Assembly (NCBI GenBank): GCA_029783825.1
Contig: JAREIK010001332.1
Location: 3,458,314-3,522,313, forward strand
Origin: Sapria himalayana
Lineage: Eukaryota; Streptophyta; Magnoliopsida; Malpighiales; Rafflesiaceae
Reading direction: 5' to 3'
DNA length: 64,000 nucleotides
Shown: positions 23,553 to 38,500 of the stretch, piece after piece
Layout of the letters: each line of letters opens with the position of its first letter
How positions within the stretch are numbered: the first letter of the stretch is position 1
Made by a program: the position numbers and the translations under genes
Notes under the pieces: generated by a model
What the model was told of the DNA's origin: nothing
Database searches by the model: none
The model's input: the letters and a program-made list of their open reading frames with translations, nothing else

Positions 23553-26500
23553 AATGTATATTTGATATTATTATCATCATAAATAAACTATGGGGAAAAC
23601 ACTATATTGATGATTGGAACAAGTTAGATAACTTAAATTAGTAGTTCTGATCACGATAATATCATAATAGGTTTTGATGATGATAATAACAATACATATT
23701 CATTTCACGAATAAGTGATAATAATATAAAGTTAACCTTTATATTATTGATGCCTGGGGCTTGAGGCTTTCTTATGGTTCAAACAAATAATTCATCATTC
23801 TTTTACCTGCTGAGCTTTAGGAACCAGATTTTTAAGCATGCTTTGATACTCATTAGGCTTTTCTGACATCATTCTCTGCAAAGTCCATTTTTTCAAGTAC
23901 ATTATGCCATGCAATGTAGTAAACAAAGGAAACAGAAAATTCAGGAGGAAAAAACAAATATATATGTACATATCTCACTTTCAACAAAAATGCAGATGAA
24001 TGATATGCAATCCTCGAGTCTTTATCATCTATTAATTCCCTAGAAAAAAAAAACAGGAATTAGCCTTGACGCAACCTTAAAGTGTCTGAGGAGTAATCAA
24101 TGAAAGAGAAATAAGCATGCACCTGAAAAATTCTTCCCCACCAACATCCTGGAAAGCAGAAGGATCTTCAGTGCATTTACTTGTCAGTAGCAATAAAAGA
24201 GCAACCCTAATATCTGATACTGCTCCTGGAAGGTTTCCTTTTCCTTTACTCCCAACAGCAACTCCCAGGGAAATATTATCTGTGGCAGCACCAGCGAGTT
24301 GGATCAGCGGCCAATAAAATAACGAAGTGGGTATGCGCACAACCAATTGCATAGGAATGAAGGCCTGCCCTTGAAGAAGCATAGCTGCCTTTGAAGCCAT
24401 CTCGCAATTCAAAATATTAGAGATGAAAGAAAACATGCTGTTGTCTGCAGCCTTGGACATTTTATTTCGGACAAAGATTTCTTGCTGAAAGGCATGTTCA
24501 AAAGTAGGAATGCTTTCATTTTCATCCACACTGCTATGAGGTTTAACAGGTGCCAAACTTTTTCCAAAAGAAATTTCAGTTTCGGGAGTGACTGTAAGGC
24601 ATAATTGAGAGAATAATACATCACACATCTGCACAGAAAAAATCATCAAGTCGAAAAGATTGTCATATAAAAAAGATAGATCTCAACAATTACTTTGATT
24701 AAGACAGCCAACATGTTAGGTACTTACATTAATAATAATAATAAAGTAAACTAATAAACTGATAAATTGTAGCAACATAAAAAAAAAAGAAAAAATGAGT
24801 GCACATGATAATATTTATGAAATAAAATGTTGAATACAAACTTTCTATTTCTTTCAAAAAAAAAAAAATTAAAAGACTATGATTAGAAGAACTAAATTAA
24901 TTATCATTTGGCTTTCAATGAGATTATTCTTCACTATAACTAGGCTACACGTATTTCCTTTTCCTGTGTCAATAGTGGGTTGGTATCAACATCGTCACGA
25001 TAACATCAACAATAGATTGATGTTTCATGCACATAAGGACATGGGCGTCTATGCTATTACAGATCCATGCCAATTGCCACGCACTTTCTCTTTCTTCATT
25101 ATCTAGGAATAACACACATCTTGCTTTGATACCATATAAAAAATAGTCTCATACAAACATCATTATGATCATGTACAAAGGAAATATCCTATAAATACAT
25201 ACAAATAGATTGGGACATTCCACATGTCAGGTGCACCAATTCATTGTGATTATGTACAAAGGAACTACTATCCCCAACATATCCAGTAGACACAAATTGA
25301 AATCCAAAATTATTATAGCAGAACAAGCGTATGGAGTACTAGTAATCCAAAAGAAAATAGAAATTTATTAGCAAGGAAGACTCCAACATAGAAAAACAAA
25401 TCAGAAACAACAAGTCAAAGACAACCAAGAATGATAAGATCCCAATCCACAAAGAATTCATATTTCATCTCATACCCATTGGATGGCATCAATAAGAAGA
25501 ATTCATACTCTAATCAAAGACAACCAAGAATGGTATCAATAAAATTTCTCAGCTGATCCAAACGAGTAGAGACGTCAACTCCACGTCAAACAGGAATAAC
25601 ATCTCCAACAACCACAAATGTCAATGGCATCAATAAGAAGAATCAGATTCTAGTGAAGAATCAAGGCCAAGCTATAATAATATCATGATGAAAGATAACA
25701 AAAATGCACAATAAAAAATACATTATAAAAAATAGAAATATATAAAAATCTCACACAATAATAAGTTACATAATTCTCTATAAATAGATAAAAAATCTGA
25801 ATGGGGTAGTCCCATAAGTTGGGTGCTTCCATTATAGATAAAAAAATAAAAAAGAAATAAAAAAAAAAATAAAAAAAAAATAAAAAAAAATAAAAAAATA
25901 AAAAAATAAAAAAATAAAAAAATAAAAAAAAATAAAGGAAACGATAGACAATAAAAGGTTATAAAACACATTAAAAAATAAAAAGTTTGAGATACATCTC
26001 TATTTTATTTGTTCGGTTTACTTGACTTTTCATCTTTGAAACTTTCTAATGTTCTTAAAATAAATATATTTAATTCCAACAAATATTGATGAATGATATT
26101 GATGATTATCATCATAAAAATTCATCCTCAATAGTATTATTACCAACATTATGAATTTTAAGTTACCAAGTAATTATGTCTTAACATGTATGTCTAACCA
26201 AACGCTGATACATTCTTTTGAAATGTAGAAAGTTTAGGCCATAAAAATGCAAACTTAATAATGTCATGGAAATGCTTAAATAAGCAAACCTATACATACG
26301 ACATAAGTTGGATTAAAGTAACCAACATGTTGACTCTTACTTTTCTTGACTCATCAAAAAAATACATGTCTCAACCATAAGTTGGATACGTGTTGAAACA
26401 TACTACAAGAATTCTCTCTAAGAACATTAAGAGACATACTACTAGAACACTCTCTAAGATGCATGATTTAAAAGGATACACGCTGAGAAATAGTATTGCC

Positions 26501-29500
26501 CTTAAAAATACTTTGAAATACTCTTATCAAGTAGAGTTATCAGACTTATTTCAACCAAATATTTATTTTTTATTTTGACGACATCATCCTATGAGTGTAT
26601 CAACATAAAAAAATATAATGTATAATGACATGATTTATGCGATTAATATGAAATATATTTGATATATATTCTAATAGATTGTCATATCTAAATTTTTTTT
26701 TATTTTTTTATCAAATTATTTTTTTTACCATTTTATAAAATATCTAAAAAATAAAAAAAAATAGATGACTTATTCAAAAAAAAAATACTTACATATATTA
26801 TGAGCAATCATTAATAAGGATGATCAAGTACCAAAAATCATCTCTAGTTGGATCTCTATTAGTTCTTCATATGTCAAAGTGTATCAGATCAAATAAATTT
26901 CTAATCACATCAGGCTTGTGCGCAGGATATAAAATTCTAGTATATTTTTATAATTAAAACATCACACATTATACGATAAAAATATCTTTAAAACTATGAT
27001 ATAATATTCAAGACTTAATTAATGATAAATAATCAAATTGAGAATACATAAATAAGAAATTTAACACACTCAAACATATTTAAAAAATTATTATAGAAGA
27101 AAAAATATAATTTATACTATACAATCCTAAATGAAGTCTTTATCATTGTCATCTACCTGTGCAAACAAACATCAATAATTCATAACTATGAATACTCTCG
27201 ACAATTAATTTTATATACTAAGAAAGAAAAAATGTGTTATTGACTTGGTGATTAATTTTATATACTCCTCTATTATAAATATCATAATAGATAAACTCTA
27301 CAAGGATCTCTAAATAATTCAGATAATCATCATGTCTTTGTATAATACTCTCTGCGCCCTCTCCAAAAATAATACACATTAACAGCTTTCGATGTTACCC
27401 ATCCTCCTACGGTATGCACACTAAAATGATATTGTCCTCTGTTTACCTTTACTGTAACAATCTCTTTTCATACTTAACATCATTCTACTCACACCTTCGC
27501 GGTCATTTCTTCACACTTAAAGCTATAGCATATGGCACACACAAATGCATCATCTCATGCCTTAGCATTTGTAGTGTGCCGTCCAAACTTCACATAACAC
27601 ATTCCTACACCAACATGCATGCAACAAACACTCTATGGTGCACAAATCACAACTCTGAAATCATGTGCAAAAAAGAAACACGGATAATAACTAAAAAGAA
27701 TGACAAATAAAATACAGGTTCATAATAAATACACACACACACACACTAGCATGACATAATTGGGATAGCCCAGGATTTGGTGCTCCCATAAAAAAAATAA
27801 AGAAAGAAAATAAAATACAACTATAAAAGCAAGCACTGCAACATAAACGAAAACAAAAAATAGAACAATTTACAGACAAACCTAACAAAATCTAATTATC
27901 TATGTCCAGTCAAATGTCTAGCATCTACAAACACATTTCCATGTTACATTCTCTCCTACTGTCAAATGCAACTTTTGAGCTTGTATCAATACTGTAAATT
28001 TTACAAACACCAAAGATAAAAAAAAAAAGACCTTTAAAACATTAATACGATCTGTTTCATTAATTTGAGTCACCAGCGACAAAGCACTGCTCATAATATC
28101 GATCAAAACATTTGCTTTCTCGAGTCTATCATCCCAAGATTCATGAGAAGCAACACTGCCACTCAAGGGTTTCACATCAAAGCCATCCACTAAAAATTTA
28201 CACCGCATGAGAAGTTTCTCCAGCACAAGAAGAAATCCCAATCTGGTAAAGTTCTGTTTTGACTTCAGAAGGCCACACAGAAGCTGTAGGGACAATGGAA
28301 TAACTGAAGGAATGAACGAACCATGAACACTGACATAAGCAAATCTGTGCTGCAAATCTTTCATATTTGACAATATACATGTGTCTTTTCCTCCAGATAT
28401 TTCTTCAACAATCAAATTCACTAACCATGCATACCCATTTCTAAGACAAGACACCATGTCAGAATGAAGCAGAGAGTGTAATGTCACCCAAGAGAGCTTA
28501 GCCTCCTTCAACACATCATCGCTCAACTGAATTCCACTATCAAGGCTTTTTGGAAATTTGCAAGATGTTAACTGCATCAGATCACAGAACTCTTCATCTA
28601 GCTGAGTGAAGGAACAAATTATTGCATCAAATTTTGTTATGGTTTCTTCAAATATCTGGACAAGAAATCAGACATATAAGAAGTTATTGTTCTGATAAGA
28701 AAAAACTTGCAATAAATGCAAAACAATTTATGCATGAGAAGGATATCAAGAGCAAACTAACTAGAAAAAAAAGCCTGATCATAAAAAATGGATGAATGGG
28801 TAGCAAAAAAAGCACAAGGAAGCTGAGACGAGTACCACTCATCTTGGATCTATGTAATGTGGACAAATACAAAACGTAGTGACTCAAACAATCTAGAACA
28901 TCTTTCAGGACTCATTAATTCCTGATTTTTAAAAAAATACATTCAATTAGAATTTGTTTTGATATGATAACATTCAAACAGTTTTCTATAAGAGGCTCGT
29001 ATTAATCTGCAGTAAAAATGGCTCTTAAACTGAAGAACTCTTAGTCATCTATAGCAGCACTGCAGATACGTGATGAATTTTTATTCCAAAAAGTGATGTC
29101 CAGTTAGCGTTCAAACTATTTCTTAGAATACTCAAGAATCATCTAGAACTTTCAAAAGAAAAAAAAAACAGAAATTCATAAAACACATCCTGGATCTCCA
29201 ATTATACACAAAATATATATATATATTATGTATATATTAGTTGAGATGATGACTTTTTTCTACAATAAAATTAAATAGCAGTGATTGGAAAAAAAAAAAA
29301 ACCATTACTGAGTGGCACCAATGTTACTACTACGAATGATTGTGATTTTTGACTAGCCTTGCACATCAGATTCATCTCATTGGGCACTTCAAATTTTATT
29401 ACAAAAACATGATTTAAAATCATTTTGATGGGTTTAGGGGTTTTCAATTTGATACCTAAGCATGCTAAGCTCAAATCTTATCTTTTTTTTTTTGTTTGCT

Positions 29501-32500
29501 TGGATCTCTTTGATTAAGAGAAGGCTATTGTTGTAATAAGTATGGTGCCCAAATTTCCATTCAGGGCAGGTTGGGTTGTTCATATTGATCAAATTATTTT
29601 TTTAAGTAGACACGATTTCTTTTTCTGGCTAGTAGTATAGTTGAAAAAAACTTTATTAAAAAGATTTGTAGAAATGTGTGCACATAAAAAAGATATGAAA
29701 AAAAAAAAATCATATGAGCTACATATAAAAATGTTAACAGAGAATGCTCTATAAATACAATCTATATGAAATAGGGCAGTCTATATAATACTATAATAGG
29801 CATTCACATCCATAAACTAATAAGATAAAATGAATAAAAATAAAATAACATATATAAACCATAATACCTCCCAAGTTAGTGAGCAAATATTTAGAATACT
29901 AAGTATGAAAAAAATAAAAAATGAGCTGAAACCTATTCAAGAAACTCATAAAAATATTAGTTGGATGATAATATTGTATTAACAAATGTTTTATTAATAA
30001 TCTCTCTATGAATCTTCTCTATAAAAAAATAATAATTTAACTCTATATAATTTATTTTCTCATGAAATATCAGAATGAAAGTTATATACCTCATTAAAAT
30101 AAAATAAGAAAAATAATAGATCAAGAAAAATAATACTTCATATATCTTTAAACATTATTAAAAAATAAATAATGCTAAAAAAAATAACACCAATACTCAT
30201 TAATACTCTATCAATCTCAAATGAATAACATTTATATTATTTTTGAATACTAAAGTAATCAATAAAGATATACTCAGACTCAAAGCATTATCTCGTTACA
30301 TCATGAGGAAAGATAATGAAAAAAATAAGTATTCTCAAAAATTTTAGAATATAAGTTGAATAATTTCTCTTCATAATACAAAATCTAGAAAAACATACGA
30401 CGAAAAAGAATAAAAAAAATATCACAATGATTAATGTGTAACTAAAATCATATTTTCTAAAAAATATTTCAGAACACTAACATGAAAGGAATACATGAAT
30501 TATCTTAACTAAATATTTATTATTTATTTCGTCAAACTCATTTAGTGTACACATAGTATTATAATAAGCATTATATATGATCTCATGATTAATATAAATA
30601 TAAAAATTATTAAACATCTACTTTAATATATTTATCAATCCTAATAATTTATATATTTTTATTTAATTAATTTTAAATTTTAGTTACATAAAATAGAAAA
30701 AAAAATACAATCACACTAAATAAAAATAAAGCATACATCAAATATCTTGATAAAATTTGCAAAAAAAATTGAGATAATCCACATATACGATGCTCACATC
30801 AAAAACATAAAACGAACATAAAAACAAAAAATATATACAAAATGAAAATTACAACACCTTCCCCAAGCTATTTAAAAATTCAAAACCCTAAGCTTGGAGA
30901 ATAGAAATATAAATTTAAAACTCTTAAATGGCTTCAAGAAGATATTCGTTAAAAACTCTATTGTATGAATATATATATATTATAACAATTATTTCATCTT
31001 TAAAGTTCTTTCTGAGAAAGAAATAATTTATTTGTATATACTTATTCTATTCGCGAAATATCATATGAGAGATTATAAATCTTTTTATCCAATTATTATA
31101 GTAAAAAAAAGTGAAATATAAGAGTAGATACTCAATCTCATCGAACAGATATTGTATCTAAAGTATCTCACAAATAAATATTATTATAACTTTGAACTCT
31201 ATATTTGTACTGGATCTCAAAATAACTATCTCTTGCTTGTTTATAAACCAAAATTATCTTTGAAAAGAATATAATACCCTATCGTAAACTAATTCTACTT
31301 GCATATTACTATCTAACTCGAATATGAATATCTAGTCAACTATAAGTATTTATGATCAATAAAAAAGTTCTCAAATCTTAAAACCTTTTTTACATATCTT
31401 AATATGTAAAGAGTAAAGTCAAAATAAATCAGATAAACATACTCTAAGAAATAATTAATTATACTACCTATATATGCTTTATCTAGTCTAATATTAATGA
31501 AATAGTTAGTCTTTCTTGTGAGTATATTAAAAGTAATAAAATTAATTGAAAATATCACATAAAAAACAATCAATTCCTAAATCACTGTGAGTATTTGCTG
31601 AAACACAACTCAAAAGATTAATCTTTACAATAATATCAAGTACATATCTCATTTACGACATGATAATACTCCACATAAAATAAATTACTTTTATATCAAA
31701 AAAATATCTAAAACTCTTAAATTTTTTCATTAAAAATTATATTGTGATCATCATGATCATTGAAGAAAATAATATTTTGGTAGTTCATACCATATATGAG
31801 TGAATTCCCTTACTACCAGTCATATCTTAAAATAATATACCTTTCCACCTAAATTTGTCTTAATAATAAATACTCACATGCAACTAAATATACAATAGTA
31901 CACCCACACTAGCACACAACATTGCACTACACATTCTATGCACACACCTCATAGTTGCACACATGCACGTGCAAACAACTATACCATACACACACACACA
32001 CACACCTAAACTTGTCTTTCTCTAATTATTGAAATTATTTTTTTATCTTATATTCTAATTTGTTTAAAAAAAGTACAAAGATTATTCTTCTACAAATAAA
32101 AGAAGATTAAAAATTTAAAAATATATATCTAACTCACTTAATTAATTGGGTAATGCCCCTCATTTGAACATGTAATTCATTTGACCACTAATTAGGATTT
32201 AATTTGATTTATATTCCTATCATAATTAATTATCTTAGTGAATACTCACCAACAATCAACAATGACATATATATCATCCAACATATTCTAACACATTAAA
32301 AAAAAGAGAGTACCTCAAAGGGAGGCATAGATATATGACTTTCATCAAGAGAAGATATAAATGTATTATAAGAAAAGAAAATTTTGAAATAAAATATAAC
32401 TGATAAAATAAAATATTAAAGACAACTTGATTGTTTATTCAATACAACAATGAAAAAAATTATAAAAGTATAAAACCATCTGTAGATAAGCATGCAATGT

Positions 32501-35500
32501 CCGCTAGTTGCATCACATGCTCAATTGCATCAAAAAAATATATATTTTTAAATTTTACTCATAATCAATTTGTTGAGTATCAATTTAAGTATTAAGATAT
32601 AATTTTTCAAAATATTTTAAAACTTCATCTTCTAAAAATTGAAGTTTTCTGTGTTAATCTTTTCAATCCTACAAAGATTACAAGACAACAAATATCTATT
32701 AATTAAGGGTATGATCTTGTCAACATTTATATTGATGTCAATAAAAAAAAGATTCCAATGATGCTAGAGAGACATTAGAGACCAACATATTACAAATCAT
32801 TTTAGATAATACTAAAAAAATTAATTTATAAGATTTATATTACTTTATAATATAAAAAAATTATAATTCATTAAAAAGTAAATATTAACAATGATCAATA
32901 TCTAATTATTAAAAAAAAATTACATCTACTAATAAATCACGTGTAGCATTATTACTTATTAGATATTTTGAAATTTTAGTTTTGCTATTGTCATTGAATT
33001 AAACTTGAATCATAAGAATTAATATTATACAATCATATAAATTAAAGAAGGGCATGAGAAAAAATTACAAAAAATAGTATTTATAAAAATTGAGATTAAA
33101 ATAAAATATATATTAATTTTTTAATTATACATATAAAAAAGAATCCATTAAAGATTAATTAACTTAGTTTTAATTTTAATCAATTAGAATTGTCTAAAGT
33201 CTACTATATCATTGTTTTGATACATTATGGGACATATCTACAAAATAATGTCACAACTTTTACAACTATATGATCATATGTAATACCCAAGGACCAAATG
33301 GATTAACAAAAAAAAAAACACCCAATAAAAATAAGATGTGTTACATGAAAATATAAAATCTCAACTTGAATTGGAACAACTCACATAATAAGTTTCTCAT
33401 CCATATAAAACATAAAAGAAAAAATAATAATAATAAAAAGAAGACAAATAAAACATAGCTTTGCTCAAACTAATATATAAATATCTAAAATATAGACATA
33501 CATATAGATTGAAAAATATATGTTATAGTAATAATCTCATTTATGAAATCTTCTCCCTGATAAATAAATAATTTACATTAGTATTCTTTCTGCTCATAAA
33601 ACAATGGATCGAAACCTAAATGTCTCATTGTATGGCTAGATACATCCTTTCATGTAGATGTAAAAAGAAAAAAAAAATCTAGTCAAAAATTATGGAACAA
33701 AACTTTAAATTAATTAAGTAGTTTTTGATTATAATTACATCCATGCAAAACCACTTCAGAATACTTATATTTTTATGATCTATTTCTTATAAAAAAAGTG
33801 TTATTATGACTAAAAAATATATATTTATCTTGTACAACTTCATTTGAGACCAAGTGTCAGCAGACATCTTGTAAATTATCTCATGCTCAAAGAAGAAGAT
33901 ATCATAAAATTAAACAAATATAAACTCTAATATATTATTATTTATTAAAATTTTGATATGATAATGAAATTATATTTTTATTCTTTTATGAAAATACTAT
34001 TAAAAAAACATTTAATCTTGCTTTAAACAAATGGCAATGTAAATTTAAAGTAGATAGTAATAAGGGTGAGATACTTTGTCACTAACTAAAAAACATCTAT
34101 AATACTATAAAAAAATAAAAATAAAAAATAATGTAACATCATTATTAACTTCTAAATCAATCATCAAAGAGTCTGAAGTAGAAAATATTAAAAGTTAAAA
34201 TACAAGACAATGATAAGTATATAGCTAGTCTATCAGGTAGAAAGCATTTTGATACTAAATAAGTATAATGGGTACTGTACTGAAGATATAACACCTAATA
34301 AGTATCATGGATATACCTAATCCACATCCACAATAAATAATGTGGAGAAATATTTCTCTACTTAGAATGTAACAACCAAATCAAAATGAACTAACATGAT
34401 ATGTATATTATAAAAAACTATTGTATGTATATATATATACACACACACATAGAGGAGTCAATCGGGCCGGGCCAGCCTGACACGGTTCGGCTGTGCCTGG
34501 GCTGGCCCGGCACGAGAAAATCCCGCGCCTAGGTAAGGCACGAGCCGTGCCGAGCCGTGCCTGACCCGTGTCGTGCCGTTCCCTGCTTGACCCAGCACGG
34601 TTCAGTCCCCGTGGCACTGCACATCGGCACATGTTCGTCGCGTGTCGGGTGTCCCCCGAGCCCGACCCCCTTATTTCGTCCCTCCCACAAAAAAGACCGT
34701 GAGTTGGATCTAATTGGACCCGACCCGTGGTCCCCCAAGGCCCAAACCAGCCCGACCCAGCCCGTTTGACACCTCTACATACACACACATACACATATTA
34801 TCAAAAACATAAATTTGACAATCAAGTCAACTTGAACTAGAGAGTATGAAAGAACAAATTATCCCAAAAAGGACACTTCAGGCACTACTATTCTACCATA
34901 TCAAATTCATTCAAAAAACCGATCGGGTTAAATCTAAAAATTTAAATTTCTAGTATCCAAATATAAAACCTTCAAGCCAAAATCTTCTTTCAAATAAATA
35001 TTAAAACATAATCAATTCTGGACCAAATACACAGTTTAACTTAAAACATTATCATTAACTCATCACAAAAAAGGTGATGATAGTTGTAACAAAGCATCGA
35101 TAGTGGTGGCAAATGTCGATTCTACGTATGGATAATGGATGTAAGTTTTTCAATAGCTAAGATACCAAGTGAAAATTATGAGGTAAAAAAATAAAAAAAG
35201 TTATTATCAATTCATTAACAAGATACATGTTTATAAATACAAACAAAGAAAATGTTAAGACCACTCCTAACCCTATATGCATAAAAATAAAATATAATCC
35301 TCAATATGCATAAATATCTAATGACTTATTCGAGATGACATCATTACTACAATATATATTCAGTCAGCACAACAATAATGAAAATATTCACGAAGGCCTT
35401 GAACAAATTTTAACTTACTTTTTTTTCTCCAAGCTAAAAATTATGGACTTATATCCACCAACTTGATGGGAGTGTTGAGTTTTTTATTTATCTTTTTATT

Positions 35501-38500
35501 TTTGATAATTTTGATTGAGGTAGCCCATATATTGGATGCTCCAATCAAAAGCATCAAAAATAAAATAAAAAAAATAAAAACTCCACACATCTTTCAAGCT
35601 AATACATACTAATCCAAAACACTTAACTTGAAAAAAAAAAAAAATTATGATCTTTTCAAGATTTTTATAAAGATACTGACTAATTTGTTATCTAAATATA
35701 TGCTATAGTAATTATATCATCAAGATTCTTCTCCCTGAGAAAAAAAAACAATCAATCTCGATAAATGAATCTTCAAATGCAAGTGCACATAATTCATAAA
35801 AGAGATATCAAGTCTTTGAGATTACTTCACATACCTTAGTATAATAAGAATTTTGTTGAGGTAACCTACTTTGTAAAATATATAAAATAACTAATTATAT
35901 TGATTATACATGTAATTTTTGATTTAAATATAGTCAAATAATTAATTTTTTCTATAATTCACCTATAAATAATAGAATTAACTAGAGATATCACATCAAA
36001 AATAAAGCTAAAAACTTAAATTAATAAAAATATTTACTGGAACACAACTCAAAAGGCCAACATCTACAATAATACCAAATAAATATTTCATATATGACAA
36101 GATAATATGTCTCGTAAAATAAATCACTTCTATGTCAAAAAATATATATAAACTTCTCAATGTGTAGCTTAAACAAAATTATTGTGTATGAAAATCTTAT
36201 AAATTAAGATCTTGATAACTACTTAAAGTCATATAATCTTCAACAATTTATAAACTACATCTGACTATAATACTCGAAATCCTAGTATATATTCTTAACA
36301 TTTAATTGATGTATTCTTTAATTGATATAATCTCCAACAATAAACATATTCTGCAATTTATGAAAAAATATATTCTTTACATCTAAGTAATGTATTCTCC
36401 ACCTATTAATATATTGCAAGAGAAATAATAAATACTAAGGTCATCTTAGCTACAAGGTAATAAATATTTTGAAAGTTCATATGAAATATCTAAATATATC
36501 TTTTACTATAAATCTTGTTTTAAAATGATTTACTTTTTCATTTAGACTTTTCTGCTCAATATTTATCTACTTGCAACCAACAACAAACCTTACTAAATAT
36601 TATAATGCTAATTCTCAATTCCTATTAGAATGAATAATATGTAACTCTTCAATTATAGCCTAATGTCATACTAGATGAGATGATATTTTAATATAAAACT
36701 TGACTATGCTAGCACAGTCAAGCAAAAATAAAAAAACAATAAAAAAAACAAGTCAAATGTACAACAAAACTTGTGAAATGCAATACAGAGTAAAGCTCAT
36801 CTATTCATTTCATAGAATGATTAAAAGATAAAGATTATAGAGGTTAATTATAAAATCATCAAGTTATTCAATATGCTCGTATATAGTAAGATAAGATTGG
36901 GCAAGACTCTTTCTCACTCACTCACCCTCTCTCTCTCAGTATAAAGTCTACATCAAGGTTGATCAAGTCTTTTATTTATCAACTCAACATTAGTTTATAC
37001 TAGTGCAAACTCTTGAATGATCACATCATATGAGTTTGAATAAGATCTATCTACTAAAAACCCCTCACTCTCTTCAAACTCAATATTATCTAAATTTGTT
37101 GGTAGAAATAATAACTCTATGAAAATAACAGCATACTAAATATTAACAAGATCAAATACAACTGATGAGCAACTCTTAATATTAACTGATTGTTCAATCA
37201 TGACTATAAATAAGAGAAGAAAAATAATTGATTCAAGTACAACATCTAAATTCATATTATTTCTAGAATCATTAAAAAACAAGTCATTGAAAAAAAATAA
37301 CAACAATATTCACTAAAATCCAATCAATTTCGATAACTTATATCAACTTTAGGTATTACAATATCCAAAAATATATATATCTTAAGACCCTAGATATTAG
37401 ATTATATCATATTAAAGAGCAATAAAGAACAAAATAAATACATCTTAAAAAATATGACAAACAAGCTAAATAACCTTTTTTTCTAAGATATAGGATTTGA
37501 TAAGATATGCATTGAGAAAATTCAAAATACGATATATAATTAATAAGTTAGATTGTGATTAAAACTATTTCTCTACAAAATTACTTAAGAATATTTTTTC
37601 AAGTTAAATATCTGAGTCATCTCAATCGAAAATCTAATCTTCCTTTTAATCACCTCATTTTATTTGGGTGTGTCCTCGGAAAAAAATTAGAATATAATCT
37701 CATGATTCTTACAATATATATTATATTAGTTTGATATATATTTTAATTTATTATTATTTTTAAATTTTTTTCACATTTTTATTAAATTTAATTTTTATTA
37801 TTTTATGAAATGTATGAAAAATAAAAAAAAAACCTTATAATCTATCAAGAAAAAAATATATTCAAATATATCCAGAGCAGTTATCAACAAACATAATCAG
37901 ATAAATAAACCATTCTATAGTCATATCTCCATTAGGTCCATATATATTTGAGTCTATCAGATCGAATGAATCCCAACTCAATTCATACTGACATATAAAA
38001 TAACAAGTCTTGATAAGATTTTCTAGCTGACATATCTCATACTATATGATTGAAATACCTAGATTAGAGTAAAATATTCTCAACTTGACAAATAATATAT
38101 TCCCAAGTTGATAATATATAACTAACAAGTCCAAAATAATCATTCAACTAGAGAGATATATTACCTTTGAAAAGAAAATATATAATCTAACATGTTTAAT
38201 CTTAAATAAACTCTTTTTAGAATCTATATCATATAAATAAAAATTAATAAAAGCAAAAATAAAATAAAAGTTGAGTGATCTGAAAAAAAAAAAACTCAAA
38301 AAAAATTATAAAAACAATCAAGAATAGATATGAGATGAAAATAACAAGAATTCAAACTAAATAATATTAAATATAATAAATTTAAAATATTGTTTATTTA
38401 CGATAATAATATTTTTAGAACAAGAAAAAAATATAAAAAATACAATACAATTATCATTAATGTGAATGTTTGCCTATATATTGATAATTCAAGAATTTGA

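Larger units (their letters stand above)
20635..23806 (-). other. Host gene intron (3.2 kb) with repeat debris
   Basis: Bordered by AG|GTAAAA at 23,806 and CAG at 20,635. It contains a segment at about 20,878-20,960 with AGTTTTAAAAGACG and AAGGCGAGAC, resembling one end of the CATAG-type hAT family. It also holds a very AT-rich block (20,960-21,560), a peptide remnant at 22.55 kb and a CA microsatellite. The rest is unrecognised AT-rich DNA. Confidence 0.7.
24629..28031 (-). other. Host gene intron (3.4 kb) with copia debris
   Basis: It holds a possible minus-strand primer site near 25,113-25,127 (TGGTATCAAAGC) and LTR-box copies near 25,215, 25,805 and 27,760. There is also an A/T-run at 25.84-25.94 kb and the integrase remnant at 26.8 kb. 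The donor at 28,031 is GTCTTT, weak for a plant intron, and is followed by a T-run. Confidence 0.7.

Noticed and set aside
23359..23641. Three frames with poly-Thr/His or Cys/Val runs
   Set aside because: They read through the AC microsatellite.
25723..25971. Phe-rich 82-codon frame resembling a membrane protein
   Set aside because: It is a translation of a simple A/T repeat.
28684..28887. 67-codon hydrophobic frame on the minus strand
   Set aside because: It lies in the host intron just before the acceptor at 28,656, is AT-rich and has no matching splice pattern.
34408..34794. 128-codon frame and its partners
   Set aside because: They are contained in the 328-bp non-autonomous element and its flanking CA run.
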